Below, one piece after another: positions 1 to 5,565 of a stretch of DNA of 5,565 bases (position 1 is its first letter; each line of letters opens with the position of its first letter). The stretch lies in NCBI GenBank assembly GCA_021296015.1, contig JAGWBG010000116.1, forward strand, positions 1 through 5,565, in the 5' to 3' direction. Position numbers and translations under genes: made by a program. Below the pieces are notes generated by a model, which saw only the letters and a list, made by a program, of their open reading frames with translations, was not told where the DNA came from and ran no database searches. The stretch is from Dehalococcoidia bacterium. GTDB taxonomy: Bacteria > Chloroflexota > Dehalococcoidia > Lucifugimonadales > JAGWBF01.

Positions 1-51
1 AAGGGGGGGGACGACCTTTGTGATGTGCAGGAAATAATTTAGTTCGTCAAA

Positions 52-342
52 ATGCAAGACCGCCCCGTTCCCTTTGAGAATATAGTGTACATCGGCGATG
101 GCGAAACCGATGTGCCTTGTTTCAGATTGGTCAAGGACTTGGGCGGACTATCCGTCGTAGTCTTTAAGCCGCATACGAGAAACGCACGCAACAAGGCGAA
201 GCAGCTCATTCAAGACGGTCGGGTTCATTGCTCTGCTCCTGCTGATTACACCGAGAGTAAGAAATTAGACCGAATCGTCAAGAGCCAAATTGACCTCGTG
301 GCCGCTCGAGAGTCGCGAAACCGGTTCTTGGAGAATGGCTGA
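52..342 (+). CDS. C-terminal fragment of a HAD-superfamily phosphatase (probably a broken gene)
   Basis: The 96-residue product carries a clear HAD motif IV, IGDGETDVPCF, at about residues 14-24. It is followed by a Gly-rich strand and turn and then the stretch VVVFKPHTRNARNKAKQL, as in the C-terminal half of Cof/HAD-like hydrolases. These enzymes cleave phosphate esters using an N-terminal nucleophile Asp (motif I, DxD) and a motif II/III Ser/Thr and Lys. None of those is present, and the whole family fold needs over 200 residues. The frame is open upstream of the ATG only back to a TAG at positions 40-42. Before that stop the same frame reads KGGDDLCDVQEII without obvious similarity. No Shine-Dalgarno site precedes the ATG at 52, so this ATG is probably an internal Met. 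The piece alone should have no phosphatase activity. It may be a pseudogene remnant, or a gene damaged by sequence error at a contig end (a run of eight G lies at 3-10). The family call is firm, but the functional state is uncertain. Confidence 0.7.
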   Translation: MQDRPVPFENIVYIGDGETDVPCFRLVKDLGGLSVVVFKPHTRNARNKAKQLIQDGRVHCSAPADYTESKKLDRIVKSQIDLVAARESRNRFLENG

Positions 343-410
343 GTCAATCGGAACAAGGAGTCCCAGCAAAGCGTTGGTAGCCTTGACGATAATAAGTAAC
401 CGACAAAGGG

Positions 411-417
411 AAAGGAG
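411..417 (+). promoter_or_regulatory. Ribosome binding site of the methyltransferase gene
   Basis: The AAAGGAG sequence lies 9 bases upstream of the ATG at 427. It decides the start: the in-frame GTG at 421 is too close to be used efficiently. No convincing -35/-10 pair was found in 343-410; a TTGACG at 383-388 has no good partner at 16-18 bases. Confidence 0.7.
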
Positions 418-426
418 CACGTGACA

Positions 427-1254
427 ATGGCTGAGCAGGCATCGGCAGCACATGACTACACCATGGGATATAGCGAAGAGTTTCGACGGCTTCTCAACAG
501 ACGCAGCGCCGAGACCCATGCCAAACACCTGCTTTCGTACCTCAAGCCTGGCCTTCGCGTGCTTGACTTCGGTTGCGGGCCTGGAACCATCACCGTCGGT
601 CTTGCCAAGGCCGTGGAACCCGGCGAGGTGCACGGAGTTGACATGGAGGAGTCACAGATTGGCCTGGCCCGGTCCGCTGCCGCGGCCGGAGGACACGCCA
701 ACACTACCTTTCACGTCGGTTCCGTGCTTGAACTTCCCTTTGAGGACAACTCTTTCGACGTCGCTCACTGCCACGCTGTTCTCATGCACGTCCCGGACAC
801 CCGGGCGGCGCTGGCCGAGGTGAAGCGGGTCCTGAGACCAGGAGGCATCGTCGGCAGCCGTGAAATGATTGTACAGTCCTCGTTCCTGGAGCCGAGCGAC
901 GAGGGTACTGACAATGGATGGAAAATGTTCTCAAATCTTCTCGCGGCCAATGGTGGTCACCCCAGAATGGGGAAGGAGCTGAAGAACATGTTCCTGGAAG
1001 CGGGATTCTCGGATATTCGGGCGAGCGGCTCCTTCGATTTCTTCAGCACAACTGAAGACATAGCTTTCCTTCATACCTTTATAATTGATTGGTTATTCTT
1101 GCCGGAAGTCATGGCAGCCGCCATTAAATACGGATTGGCGACCCGGGAGCAGTTCGACGAAGCTCGCCAATCCATAGACCGGTGGAAGAGCCACCCTGGG
1201 GCCTGCGGGGCCTTCGCCTTTGGTGAAGTCGTCGCTCAAAAGCCCCAATCCTGA
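427..1254 (+). CDS. Class I SAM-dependent methyltransferase (UbiE/Methyltransf_11-like)
   Basis: This 275-residue protein should transfer a methyl group from S-adenosylmethionine to an unknown acceptor in the cytoplasm. Motif I, VLDFGCGPG, is at residues 45-53, and the acidic residue at the end of strand 2 is Asp72 in GVDM. The post-motif region DNSFDVAHCHAVLMHVPD is at 107-124 (motif II-like), and LRPGG is at 136-140. The order and spacing match a complete Rossmann-type domain. Residues 200-275 form a helical tail ending in DRWKSHPGACGAFAFGEVVAQK, which resembles the C-terminal lid of other small-molecule methyltransferases. The frame also opens with a GTG at 421, but the ATG at 427 is preferred. 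The AAAGGAG at 411-417 sits 9 bases before the ATG and only 3 before the GTG. The gene converges with dctM, 66 bases away, so it is not part of the transporter operon. It lies 84 bases after the HAD fragment. The acceptor is unknown: UbiE-type quinone methylation is possible but not supported by specific residues or context. Confidence 0.88.
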   Translation: MAEQASAAHDYTMGYSEEFRRLLNRRSAETHAKHLLSYLKPGLRVLDFGCGPGTITVGLAKAVEPGEVHGVDMEESQIGLARSAAAAGGHANTTFHVGSVLELPFEDNSFDVAHCHAVLMHVPDTRAALAEVKRVLRPGGIVGSREMIVQSSFLEPSDEGTDNGWKMFSNLLAANGGHPRMGKELKNMFLEAGFSDIRASGSFDFFSTTEDIAFLHTFIIDWLFLPEVMAAAIKYGLATREQFDEARQSIDRWKSHPGACGAFAFGEVVAQKPQS

Positions 1255-1320
1255 GCCGCACATAGGCCTTGGCAAGCCCGCCTCACCGCTTTTGCAGGCT
1301 GCTTACGCAATGGATGGACT
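1255..1320. other. Convergent intergenic gap
   Basis: These 66 bases separate the stop of the methyltransferase (+) from the stop of dctM (-). A terminator serving both strands would be expected here. I see only a weak bulged hairpin at 1265-1278 (GGCcTT-GGC-AAGCC) without a U-tract, so no rho-independent terminator is called. Confidence 0.6.
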
Positions 1321-2814
1321 TTACCTTGATCCGTAGGCGATGTCCGGCAGCCAGAGGGCAACCTGAGGGACCGCCAGCACCAGCCCGATGATAATAGCCA
1401 CACAGGCCATGAAGGGCAGCACCCCTATCCATACGTCTTTGATGGTGCTCTGTCGAACCGCCTGTCCGGCCTCTGCCGCCTGTTCCCGGTCCATGTCCTG
1501 ACGCACACCGTGCAATACGTACAGGTTGATGCCTTCGGGCGGGCTAATCAGGGCAGCTTCCACCAGGAGCACCACGATAACACCGAACCAGATAAGGTCA
1601 ACGCCCGCCTGTTGCAACGCTGGCAGCAGGATGGGCACGGTGGTGACCATCATGGCAAAGCTTTCCATGAATGTGCCCAGGACAAGGTAGAACAGGACCA
1701 GGACCAGCACCAGCTGCCAATCGTTTAGGGCCAGGTTGATAATGAACTCGGCTGCCTCCTGGGAAATGCCCAGACGGGCAAATGCGAAACTCAACGTGAG
1801 TGCAGCCAGCAGAATCAGGAAAATCATACCGGTGGTGCGCGCCGTGGATATGAATGATTCCTGGACGATGAGGAGATTGCGCCGCACTACCGCCCTGACC
1901 GCCCCACCGGAAGGCATCCGTGCTGAACGTAGGGTTTCTTGTGTGCTGCGGGTCAAGAGGTTAATCAGACCGGTACGCCTGAGCAAGCCTCCCAGCAGGG
2001 GCGCTATTATTTCATCCGAGTTCAGCAGGAGCGCCAGAACAAACGCACCTGACACGCCGAAGGCTGCCGCTTCGCTGGGTGTGGCAATACCTGTGTAGAT
2101 GACTCCTAGCACGATGAAAATCAAGGCTACTACGGGTAGAAACTGAAAGCTGCCCAGCAACCTTATCCGCCAACCCTCCCAGGTGGCAAAGCTGTCGCCG
2201 TGCTCCCGGGGAGCCATCCCTCGCCAGACTATTGCCAGGACGGCAATCATTGCCATGAAAGACAGGGCCAGCATGATGCCCGGTATAAACCCGGCCATGT
2301 AGAGGCGCCCAATGGACTCATCCACCATCACGCCGTAGATAATCAGGCTGATGCTGGGTGGAATCAGGATGCCCAGAGTACCGCCCGCGGCCAAGGACCC
2401 CATCACCATGCGCTCCGAATAGTTTCGTCTCCTGAAGGAGGGCAGCGAAGCTCGGCTTATGGTGGCCGACGTGGCTACGCTGGAGCCGGAGCAGGCGGAA
2501 AAGATGGCGCAAGCCACAACATTGGTGTGAATCAAGCCGCCTGGGAGGAACCATATCCATCGGGAGATGACACCGTACATCCGCTCCCCTATACCCGAGC
2601 GGTTCATCAACTCGCCCATCAGCACGAACAACGGCACTGCTACCAGAATGAAGTTGGTATTCACTCCCCAGGCCTGGCTGGACATGATGTTCCACAAAGG
2701 CTTGTCGGAGAAGAAGAACATGAGAATCAAGGACAAACATCCCAGGGCGGCTGCAACGTACATGCCTGCCAGGAAGAAGGCCCCCAATAGCCCGAATGCA
2801 ACTCCGAAGACCAC
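1321..2814 (-). CDS. dctM: TRAP transporter large permease subunit, DctM family
   Basis: This 497-residue, very hydrophobic protein is the large membrane subunit of a TRAP transporter. It carries the substrate across the cytoplasmic membrane with an ion gradient, working with the small subunit and the receptor encoded upstream. Family landmarks appear in order: NTNFILVAVPLFVLMGELM at about 52-70, SGSSVATSATISRASLP at 109-125, GGTLGILIPPSISLIIYG at 144-161, TGIATPSEAAAFGV at 241-254, and SPPEGINLYVLHGV at 424-437. Typical DctM proteins have about 425-430 residues. The extra length lies mainly between about 265 and 320, in a basic, polar segment (for example LLRRTGLINLLTRSTQETL) before the helix ARTTGMIFLILLAALTL. 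The start is a GTG at 2814-2812, because a TGA lies two codons upstream. An AAGGGG ends 7 bases before it. The gene follows dctQ by 65 bases and ends the operon. The family is secure but the substrate is unknown. Confidence 0.95.
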   Translation of the reverse strand: MVFGVAFGLLGAFFLAGMYVAAALGCLSLILMFFFSDKPLWNIMSSQAWGVNTNFILVAVPLFVLMGELMNRSGIGERMYGVISRWIWFLPGGLIHTNVVACAIFSACSGSSVATSATISRASLPSFRRRNYSERMVMGSLAAGGTLGILIPPSISLIIYGVMVDESIGRLYMAGFIPGIMLALSFMAMIAVLAIVWRGMAPREHGDSFATWEGWRIRLLGSFQFLPVVALIFIVLGVIYTGIATPSEAAAFGVSGAFVLALLLNSDEIIAPLLGGLLRRTGLINLLTRSTQETLRSARMPSGGAVRAVVRRNLLIVQESFISTARTTGMIFLILLAALTLSFAFARLGISQEAAEFIINLALNDWQLVLVLVLFYLVLGTFMESFAMMVTTVPILLPALQQAGVDLIWFGVIVVLLVEAALISPPEGINLYVLHGVRQDMDREQAAEAGQAVRQSTIKDVWIGVLPFMACVAIIIGLVLAVPQVALWLPDIAYGSR

Positions 2815-2821
2815 CGTTCAA

Positions 2822-2836
2822 CCCCTTGACACGGGG
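2822..2836 (-). promoter_or_regulatory. Ribosome binding site of dctM inside a small hairpin
   Basis: On the minus strand the sequence reads CCCC-GTGTCAA-GGGG. The GGGG is the core of the AAGGGG Shine-Dalgarno element (2827-2822), 7 bases before the GTG start. Four G-C pairs around a 7-base loop could partly mask the site. The ribosome binding site is well supported, but any regulatory effect of the hairpin is inference. Confidence 0.5.
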
Positions 2837-2879
2837 CGGACGTCCCAGGCCAGGGATGATATTCTCTGACGGTTGCCAG

Positions 2880-3473
2880 TCATTGAATCTCGTCTCCACC
2901 CATTGCCCTGTGGATACGGGGCAGCCACCTCTCGGCCATCATTGACAACATCATCTGCGCTGCTGTGATTACCAACAAGGTAAATCCGATGGCAACCACG
3001 GTTTTGGGGATAAACAGAGGTGTCAGCGGGTAAGTGGGGGTGATTACCCCCCTCTCATAGTCGCTGATAACGTTCTCCCACATCTTCCAGGCCGTGACGT
3101 AACCGAAGAAAGCTACCGCAAGGAGGGCGAGCCAGTCTGCAACTGCCCTGATTTTGGGACTCATGTGGGGCAACAGCACGTCAATTCGCACGTGTGCTTC
3201 GGACCGCAGCGAGTAGGAGAGGGCCCAGGTAGCTGCCATAGCCAGGACGTAGCCGCTCATAGCATCGGTGCCCTGGGCACGGGGCCAGCCCAGGTTCTTG
3301 GCTATTACCTGGTAGGTGATGAAGAACCCCAAGAGCAGCAACTCAAGGCCGCAGATGTAACCAAGTATGAAATACAATCTGTCGGCCTTCTGAGCCACCT
3401 TGCGAAAGCCCAGCAACAGGTACAGAGCCGGTGTCTTCCGCCCGGTGTAGGGCGAAGGTCTTGTAGTATCCAT
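2880..3473 (-). CDS. dctQ: TRAP transporter small permease subunit, DctQ family
   Basis: This 197-residue protein is the small integral membrane subunit of the TRAP transporter, which pairs with DctM. Four hydrophobic segments are visible at about residues 35-57, 73-90, 112-130 and 157-179, the usual DctQ topology. The family hallmark is SEAHVRIDVLLPHMSP at 91-106 (R/D-A-HVRVDVL in relatives), directly after the second helix. A second conserved stretch is IPKTVVAIGFTLL at 155-167. The N-terminal 30 residues are polar and basic, longer than in many DctQ proteins but not exceptional. The ATG at 3473 is preceded by GGAGAGAGG at 3486-3478, giving a GGAG 9 bases from the start. The gene lies between dctP (175 bases upstream) and dctM (65 bases downstream), the common P-Q-M order. 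Small-subunit sequences diverge quickly, so the call rests on topology, the HVRIDVL motif and context together. Confidence 0.92.
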   Translation of the reverse strand: MDTTRPSPYTGRKTPALYLLLGFRKVAQKADRLYFILGYICGLELLLLGFFITYQVIAKNLGWPRAQGTDAMSGYVLAMAATWALSYSLRSEAHVRIDVLLPHMSPKIRAVADWLALLAVAFFGYVTAWKMWENVISDYERGVITPTYPLTPLFIPKTVVAIGFTLLVITAAQMMLSMMAERWLPRIHRAMGGDEIQ

Positions 3474-3648
3474 GGCACCTCTCTCCGGGCAGAGTAGGAG
3501 GGCCGGGGTGTCTTTGCTCGGTCACACAGGCAGGCGGGCGTACTCAGGCGGTCATAACCCTATTGCCAGACCATGAATTTTAATGTTCACCGAGCCGATG
3601 AACGAGGCAGCGACCTTCGCAACGCTTGTGCATGAGCCTGCCTGGATA
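3474..3648 (-). other. dctP-dctQ intergenic spacer with inverted repeats
   Basis: This 175-base spacer is long for a gap inside an operon. A 9-base inverted repeat brackets it: minus-strand CAGGCAGGC at 3644-3636 and GCCTGCCTG at 3535-3527. A shorter imperfect palindrome, plus-strand GCTTGTGCATGAGC at 3624-3637, follows the dctP stop and could form a weak hairpin with two G-U pairs. Neither is followed by a U-tract. I found no convincing sigma70-type promoter; TAAAAT and TATGAC hexamers occur on the minus strand but lack a good -35 element at the right distance. The spacer may hold a processing site or attenuator that makes receptor mRNA more abundant than permease mRNA, which is inference. 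Confidence 0.4.
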
Positions 3649-5274
3649 TTACTGGGCACGTGAACCCTTGGTAATCGGGACTTGCTCTATGGAGCCGTCC
3701 TCAGCGATAAAGAGTCCCATATAGGGAGCTAATTTGTCGTTGGCTAAAGCCACAACGTCCGCATTTCTCCCCGGGTATCCGAGGCGTCGCAGCCAGCCGG
3801 GGATGACGTGTTCCGGCATTACCACAGTATGAATGTGATTCGTTATCTCTTCGGAAAAGAGCTCATATTGTAGGCCAAGCTGTTGGTTAAGCTGGACGGC
3901 GACGATGTTCTGGAACGGCGCCAGACGCAGGGCTTCCAGTTCAGCCTTTGCACCTTCCTCGATGATAATCTGCTGTAAGTCCGTCGGTATGCTGTCCCAA
4001 ACGTCCTTGTTAATCACGTTGTTGGTGTAGCCGAATCCAATCACCGGACCGGACATATAATCCGCCACCTCAAACAACCTGTCCGGCACCGCGAGCAAAG
4101 CGGAGTTGGCAGAAGCATCAACGTTGCCGCGCTCCAACGCGGTGTATACCTCCGCCACGTCCAGGAACACAGGCTCGCCCCCCATGCCGGTGATGAAGTC
4201 GGACATAGCGGCTCCATGGGAGCGAATCTTCACACCCTGGAAATCCTCAAGAGTCACCAGAGGCTTGTTTCCAAAGAACCACTGGTCGGAGCCGGCGAAC
4301 CAGTTCCGGTTCAACACGTGGCTGCCCTCGGTGGCTTCAAGTATCATACGGTCAATATCCGGGTATAGGTCAGTCACGATGGAGTAGGTGGACTCCCAGT
4401 CAGATGACATACCCCAAAGGGACTGTATCTCAAGAGCAGGTAGCACGCCGGCCACATAGCCGGTATAGATGTTCACCATATCCAATGTGCCACTGCTCAC
4501 CTGGTCCAGGGTTTCCGGGCCGGATAACCCCAACTCGACAAAGGAAACCACGGAAAGATTGACTTGGCCGTTGGTACGCTTCGCCAGGTTGGGTGCCCAG
4601 TAGGACTGAATCAGCACGCACGTCGGCAGGTTGCGGTCAATGCAGGTATGCTGAATTTCAATGCTCTCGCCGGACGAGGTCAACTCGGTAGGGTTGGTCA
4701 GGTTGGCTTTCTGTATCAATTCCACGTAGTAGTCGCTGTCGTAGATGAACATATGGCCGGGGATTCCCAATTCCGGGGAGCCGACCAGAGCAACCGTGGA
4801 CAGTTGTGTATACAACGCTTCAGGCACCTGGAACATCAGTCCCTCATGGGGAGGCGGCCCGATTAGGTGCGTGGGGTCACCCACAAAAATTGCTCCCGGA
4901 CCACCAGCGTGATCCGCCGCGTATTGGGCCAGCACCACCGCATCATCGGGGGTCAAAGCCCCGGTTTCGGTGGGAGCGGGCGCTGCCGTCGTTGTCGTTG
5001 GGGTGGTGGCCGCAGGAGTGGGTTCTGCCATCATTCCGGTAGCGGTAGCCTCGGGTGTGGGTTCTGCCATCATTCCGGTGGCGGTAGCCTCGGGAGTGGG
5101 TTCCGCCATCATTCCGGTGGCGGTAGCCTCGGGAGTGGGTGCTACTGTCGTTGGGGTAGGCGCAGTAGTGGCGGTGGGGTCGGGTTCATCACTTCCACAC
5201 GCCCCCAGCCCCAAGACCAAAGCAAGGGATGAAACAACAATACCAATGACAGAGACATAATGAATTTTCATCAT
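3649..5274 (-). CDS. dctP: TRAP transporter solute-binding lipoprotein, DctP family, with enlarged N-terminal region
   Basis: This 541-residue protein is the extracytoplasmic receptor that captures the solute and delivers it to DctQ-DctM. Residues 1-25 are a lipoprotein signal peptide: a Lys near the start, a hydrophobic core, and the lipobox LGAC with Cys26 as the lipidated residue. Residues 27-105 form a Thr/Pro/Ala linker with three 13-residue repeats (EATATGMMAEPTP). Residues 106-205 resemble no domain I recognise. The DctP core runs from about 206 to 541: LAKRTNGQVNLSVVSF (230-245), then VTLEDFQGVKIRS (340-352) and EVYTALERGNVDA (375-387). Arg351 in KIRS matches the substrate-carboxylate-binding Arg of the family. 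The usual VDGQENP is VDASANS here. Cys211 and Cys219 could form a disulfide. Family members usually have about 330-370 residues. Two adjacent ATGs occur (5274, 5271); the AGG in GTAGGTAA is better spaced for the second. The gene starts 10 bases after the preceding stop, suggesting co-transcription. Confidence 0.93.
   Translation of the reverse strand: MMKIHYVSVIGIVVSSLALVLGLGACGSDEPDPTATTAPTPTTVAPTPEATATGMMAEPTPEATATGMMAEPTPEATATGMMAEPTPAATTPTTTTAAPAPTETGALTPDDAVVLAQYAADHAGGPGAIFVGDPTHLIGPPPHEGLMFQVPEALYTQLSTVALVGSPELGIPGHMFIYDSDYYVELIQKANLTNPTELTSSGESIEIQHTCIDRNLPTCVLIQSYWAPNLAKRTNGQVNLSVVSFVELGLSGPETLDQVSSGTLDMVNIYTGYVAGVLPALEIQSLWGMSSDWESTYSIVTDLYPDIDRMILEATEGSHVLNRNWFAGSDQWFFGNKPLVTLEDFQGVKIRSHGAAMSDFITGMGGEPVFLDVAEVYTALERGNVDASANSALLAVPDRLFEVADYMSGPVIGFGYTNNVINKDVWDSIPTDLQQIIIEEGAKAELEALRLAPFQNIVAVQLNQQLGLQYELFSEEITNHIHTVVMPEHVIPGWLRRLGYPGRNADVVALANDKLAPYMGLFIAEDGSIEQVPITKGSRAQ
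5018..5139. repeat. Three tandem 39-bp repeats in the dctP linker
   Basis: Units begin with GTGGG at 5018, 5057 and 5096 on the plus strand, and a partial fourth begins at 5135. Each unit is 39 bases (13 codons), so copy-number changes keep the reading frame. The units differ at only a few bases, for example GGTAGCGG versus GGTGGCGG and TTCTGCC versus TTCCGCC, so the duplication looks recent or homogenised. The encoded unit is EATATGMMAEPTP. Confidence 0.93.
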
Positions 5275-5284
5275 TTACCTACGC

Positions 5285-5482
5285 TTACTTCAGACGCCGG
5301 CAATATATCGGCATATCGGCGAAGTTCGGAGCATTGTAATATTTGGCTATGTCTTTGTCAACGTTAACGGGGAATAGGGAATCGAGTGCAAAACTCAGTT
5401 TGTATAAGTCCTCCACTCCCACACCTGCCCGCTTCAGGCGGTCGTCATTCCGACGCACGCCGGCACCCGAAGCCCTTAGCAT
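5285..5482 (-). CDS. C-terminal part of an unidentified protein, start uncertain
   Basis: The 65-residue reading frame from the ATG at 5482 ends in LFPVNVDKDIAKYYNAPN and then FADMPIYCRRLK. It has the mixed composition of a real soluble protein C-terminus, but I do not recognise the family. The frame stays open upstream to a TGA at 5549-5551, and no Shine-Dalgarno site precedes the ATG. The ATG is therefore probably not the true start. The gene likely continues past the right edge in another frame, as described for 5445-5564. Its TAA (5287-5285) is 10 bases before dctP, on the same strand, so it is probably the gene before dctP in one transcript. Being next to a TRAP receptor hints at a role in using the imported compound, but nothing in the sequence names the reaction. 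It could also be a short standalone protein. Confidence 0.5.
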   Translation of the reverse strand: MLRASGAGVRRNDDRLKRAGVGVEDLYKLSFALDSLFPVNVDKDIAKYYNAPNFADMPIYCRRLK

Positions 5483-5564
5483 AGATTCCGGCCCAAAGCC
5501 GGCCCCGTACCGAGTACGGGCCGTGGTAGTAATGCACGGGGACGGGCTTCACTCTCCACCTGGG
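5445..5564 (-). pseudogene. Possible frameshifted upstream part of the unidentified gene
   Basis: A second minus-strand frame, open from the right edge to a TGA at 5447-5445, reads RVKPVPVHYYHGPYSV and then RGRLWAGIYAKGFG. This looks more like coding sequence than the same stretch in the frame of 5285-5482, which reads SPSPCITTTARTRYGAG. Its codons mostly end in G or C. Joining the two frames with a single one-base shift between about 5470 and 5450 would give one continuous protein. This could be a real frameshift mutation or a sequencing error. The evidence is composition and appearance only. Confidence 0.3.
5488..5520. repeat. Two adjacent GC-rich hairpins
   Basis: The plus strand shows CCGGC-CCAAA-GCCGG at 5488-5502 (five pairs, five-base loop). 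One base later comes CCCGTAC-CGA-GTACGGG at 5504-5520 (seven perfect pairs, three-base loop). No T-run follows on either strand, so they are not typical intrinsic terminators. They lie in the stretch where two minus-strand frames compete. Confidence 0.6.
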
Positions 5565-5565
5565 C

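Noticed and set aside
383..410. Possible promoter (TTGACG) before the methyltransferase
   Set aside because: The -35-like hexamer is good, but the bases 16-18 downstream do not resemble a -10 element.
265..633. A 122-codon minus-strand frame across the HAD end and methyltransferase start
   Set aside because: It overlaps two well-supported plus-strand frames with known motifs and shows no domain or ribosome binding site of its own.
1265..1278. Possible bidirectional terminator between the methyltransferase and dctM
   Set aside because: The stem has a bulge and only about five pairs, and no T-run follows on either strand.
2200..2790. A 196-codon open frame on the plus strand opposite dctM
   Set aside because: It is rich in His, Gln and Gly with no recognisable domain, as expected for the antisense of a hydrophobic gene. 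The dctM frame shows clear family motifs across the same bases.
2318..2899. A 193-codon minus-strand frame overlapping the dctM start
   Set aside because: Its composition is odd (many Arg, His and Leu) and no family motif is seen. The dctM frame is complete at its N-terminus without it, so it is neither an alternative start nor a frameshifted extension.
4867..5260. Plus-strand frames rich in Gly/Ser or Ala/Val repeats
   Set aside because: They are antisense readings of the dctP linker repeat. The repetition comes from the 39-bp units, and the dctP frame has a signal peptide and receptor core.

Overview
The window looks like bacterial DNA of moderate to high G+C (estimated by eye, not counted). 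The best taxonomic hint is the substrate-binding lipoprotein at 3649-5274. It has a lipobox followed by a long Thr/Pro/Ala linker, a style common in Chloroflexota (for example SAR202-type or Dehalococcoidia-like lineages). A lipid-anchored TRAP binding protein also fits a cell lacking a classical periplasm. This assignment is inference; there is no rRNA or other marker gene here.

Layout, left to right. Positions 1-342 hold the C-terminal end of a HAD-superfamily phosphatase with an in-frame stop just upstream, so it is a fragment or broken gene. Positions 427-1254 (+) encode an intact class I SAM-dependent methyltransferase with a good Shine-Dalgarno site. After a short convergent gap, the rest lies on the minus strand. 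Read in the direction of transcription, it holds the end of an unidentified, possibly frameshifted gene (5285 to the right edge), then dctP (5274-3649), dctQ (3473-2880) and dctM (2814-1321). No stretch over 300 bases lacks a gene. No tRNA, rRNA, CRISPR array, insertion sequence or convincing rho-independent terminator was seen.

The three dct genes make a complete tripartite ATP-independent periplasmic (TRAP) transporter: an extracytoplasmic solute receptor, a four-helix small membrane subunit, and a large membrane subunit that moves the solute with an ion gradient. The substrate cannot be read from sequence; a conserved Arg in the receptor suggests an organic acid. The unidentified gene ends only 10 bases before dctP and is probably co-transcribed with it, so its identity would be the best clue to the substrate.

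I do not see a wholly new system. The unusual points are an enlarged receptor (39-bp tandem repeat linker plus about 100 extra residues of unknown function), an enlarged DctM with a central insertion, a small hairpin over the dctM ribosome binding site, a possible long-range RNA stem between dctP and dctQ, and signs of broken reading frames at both window edges.
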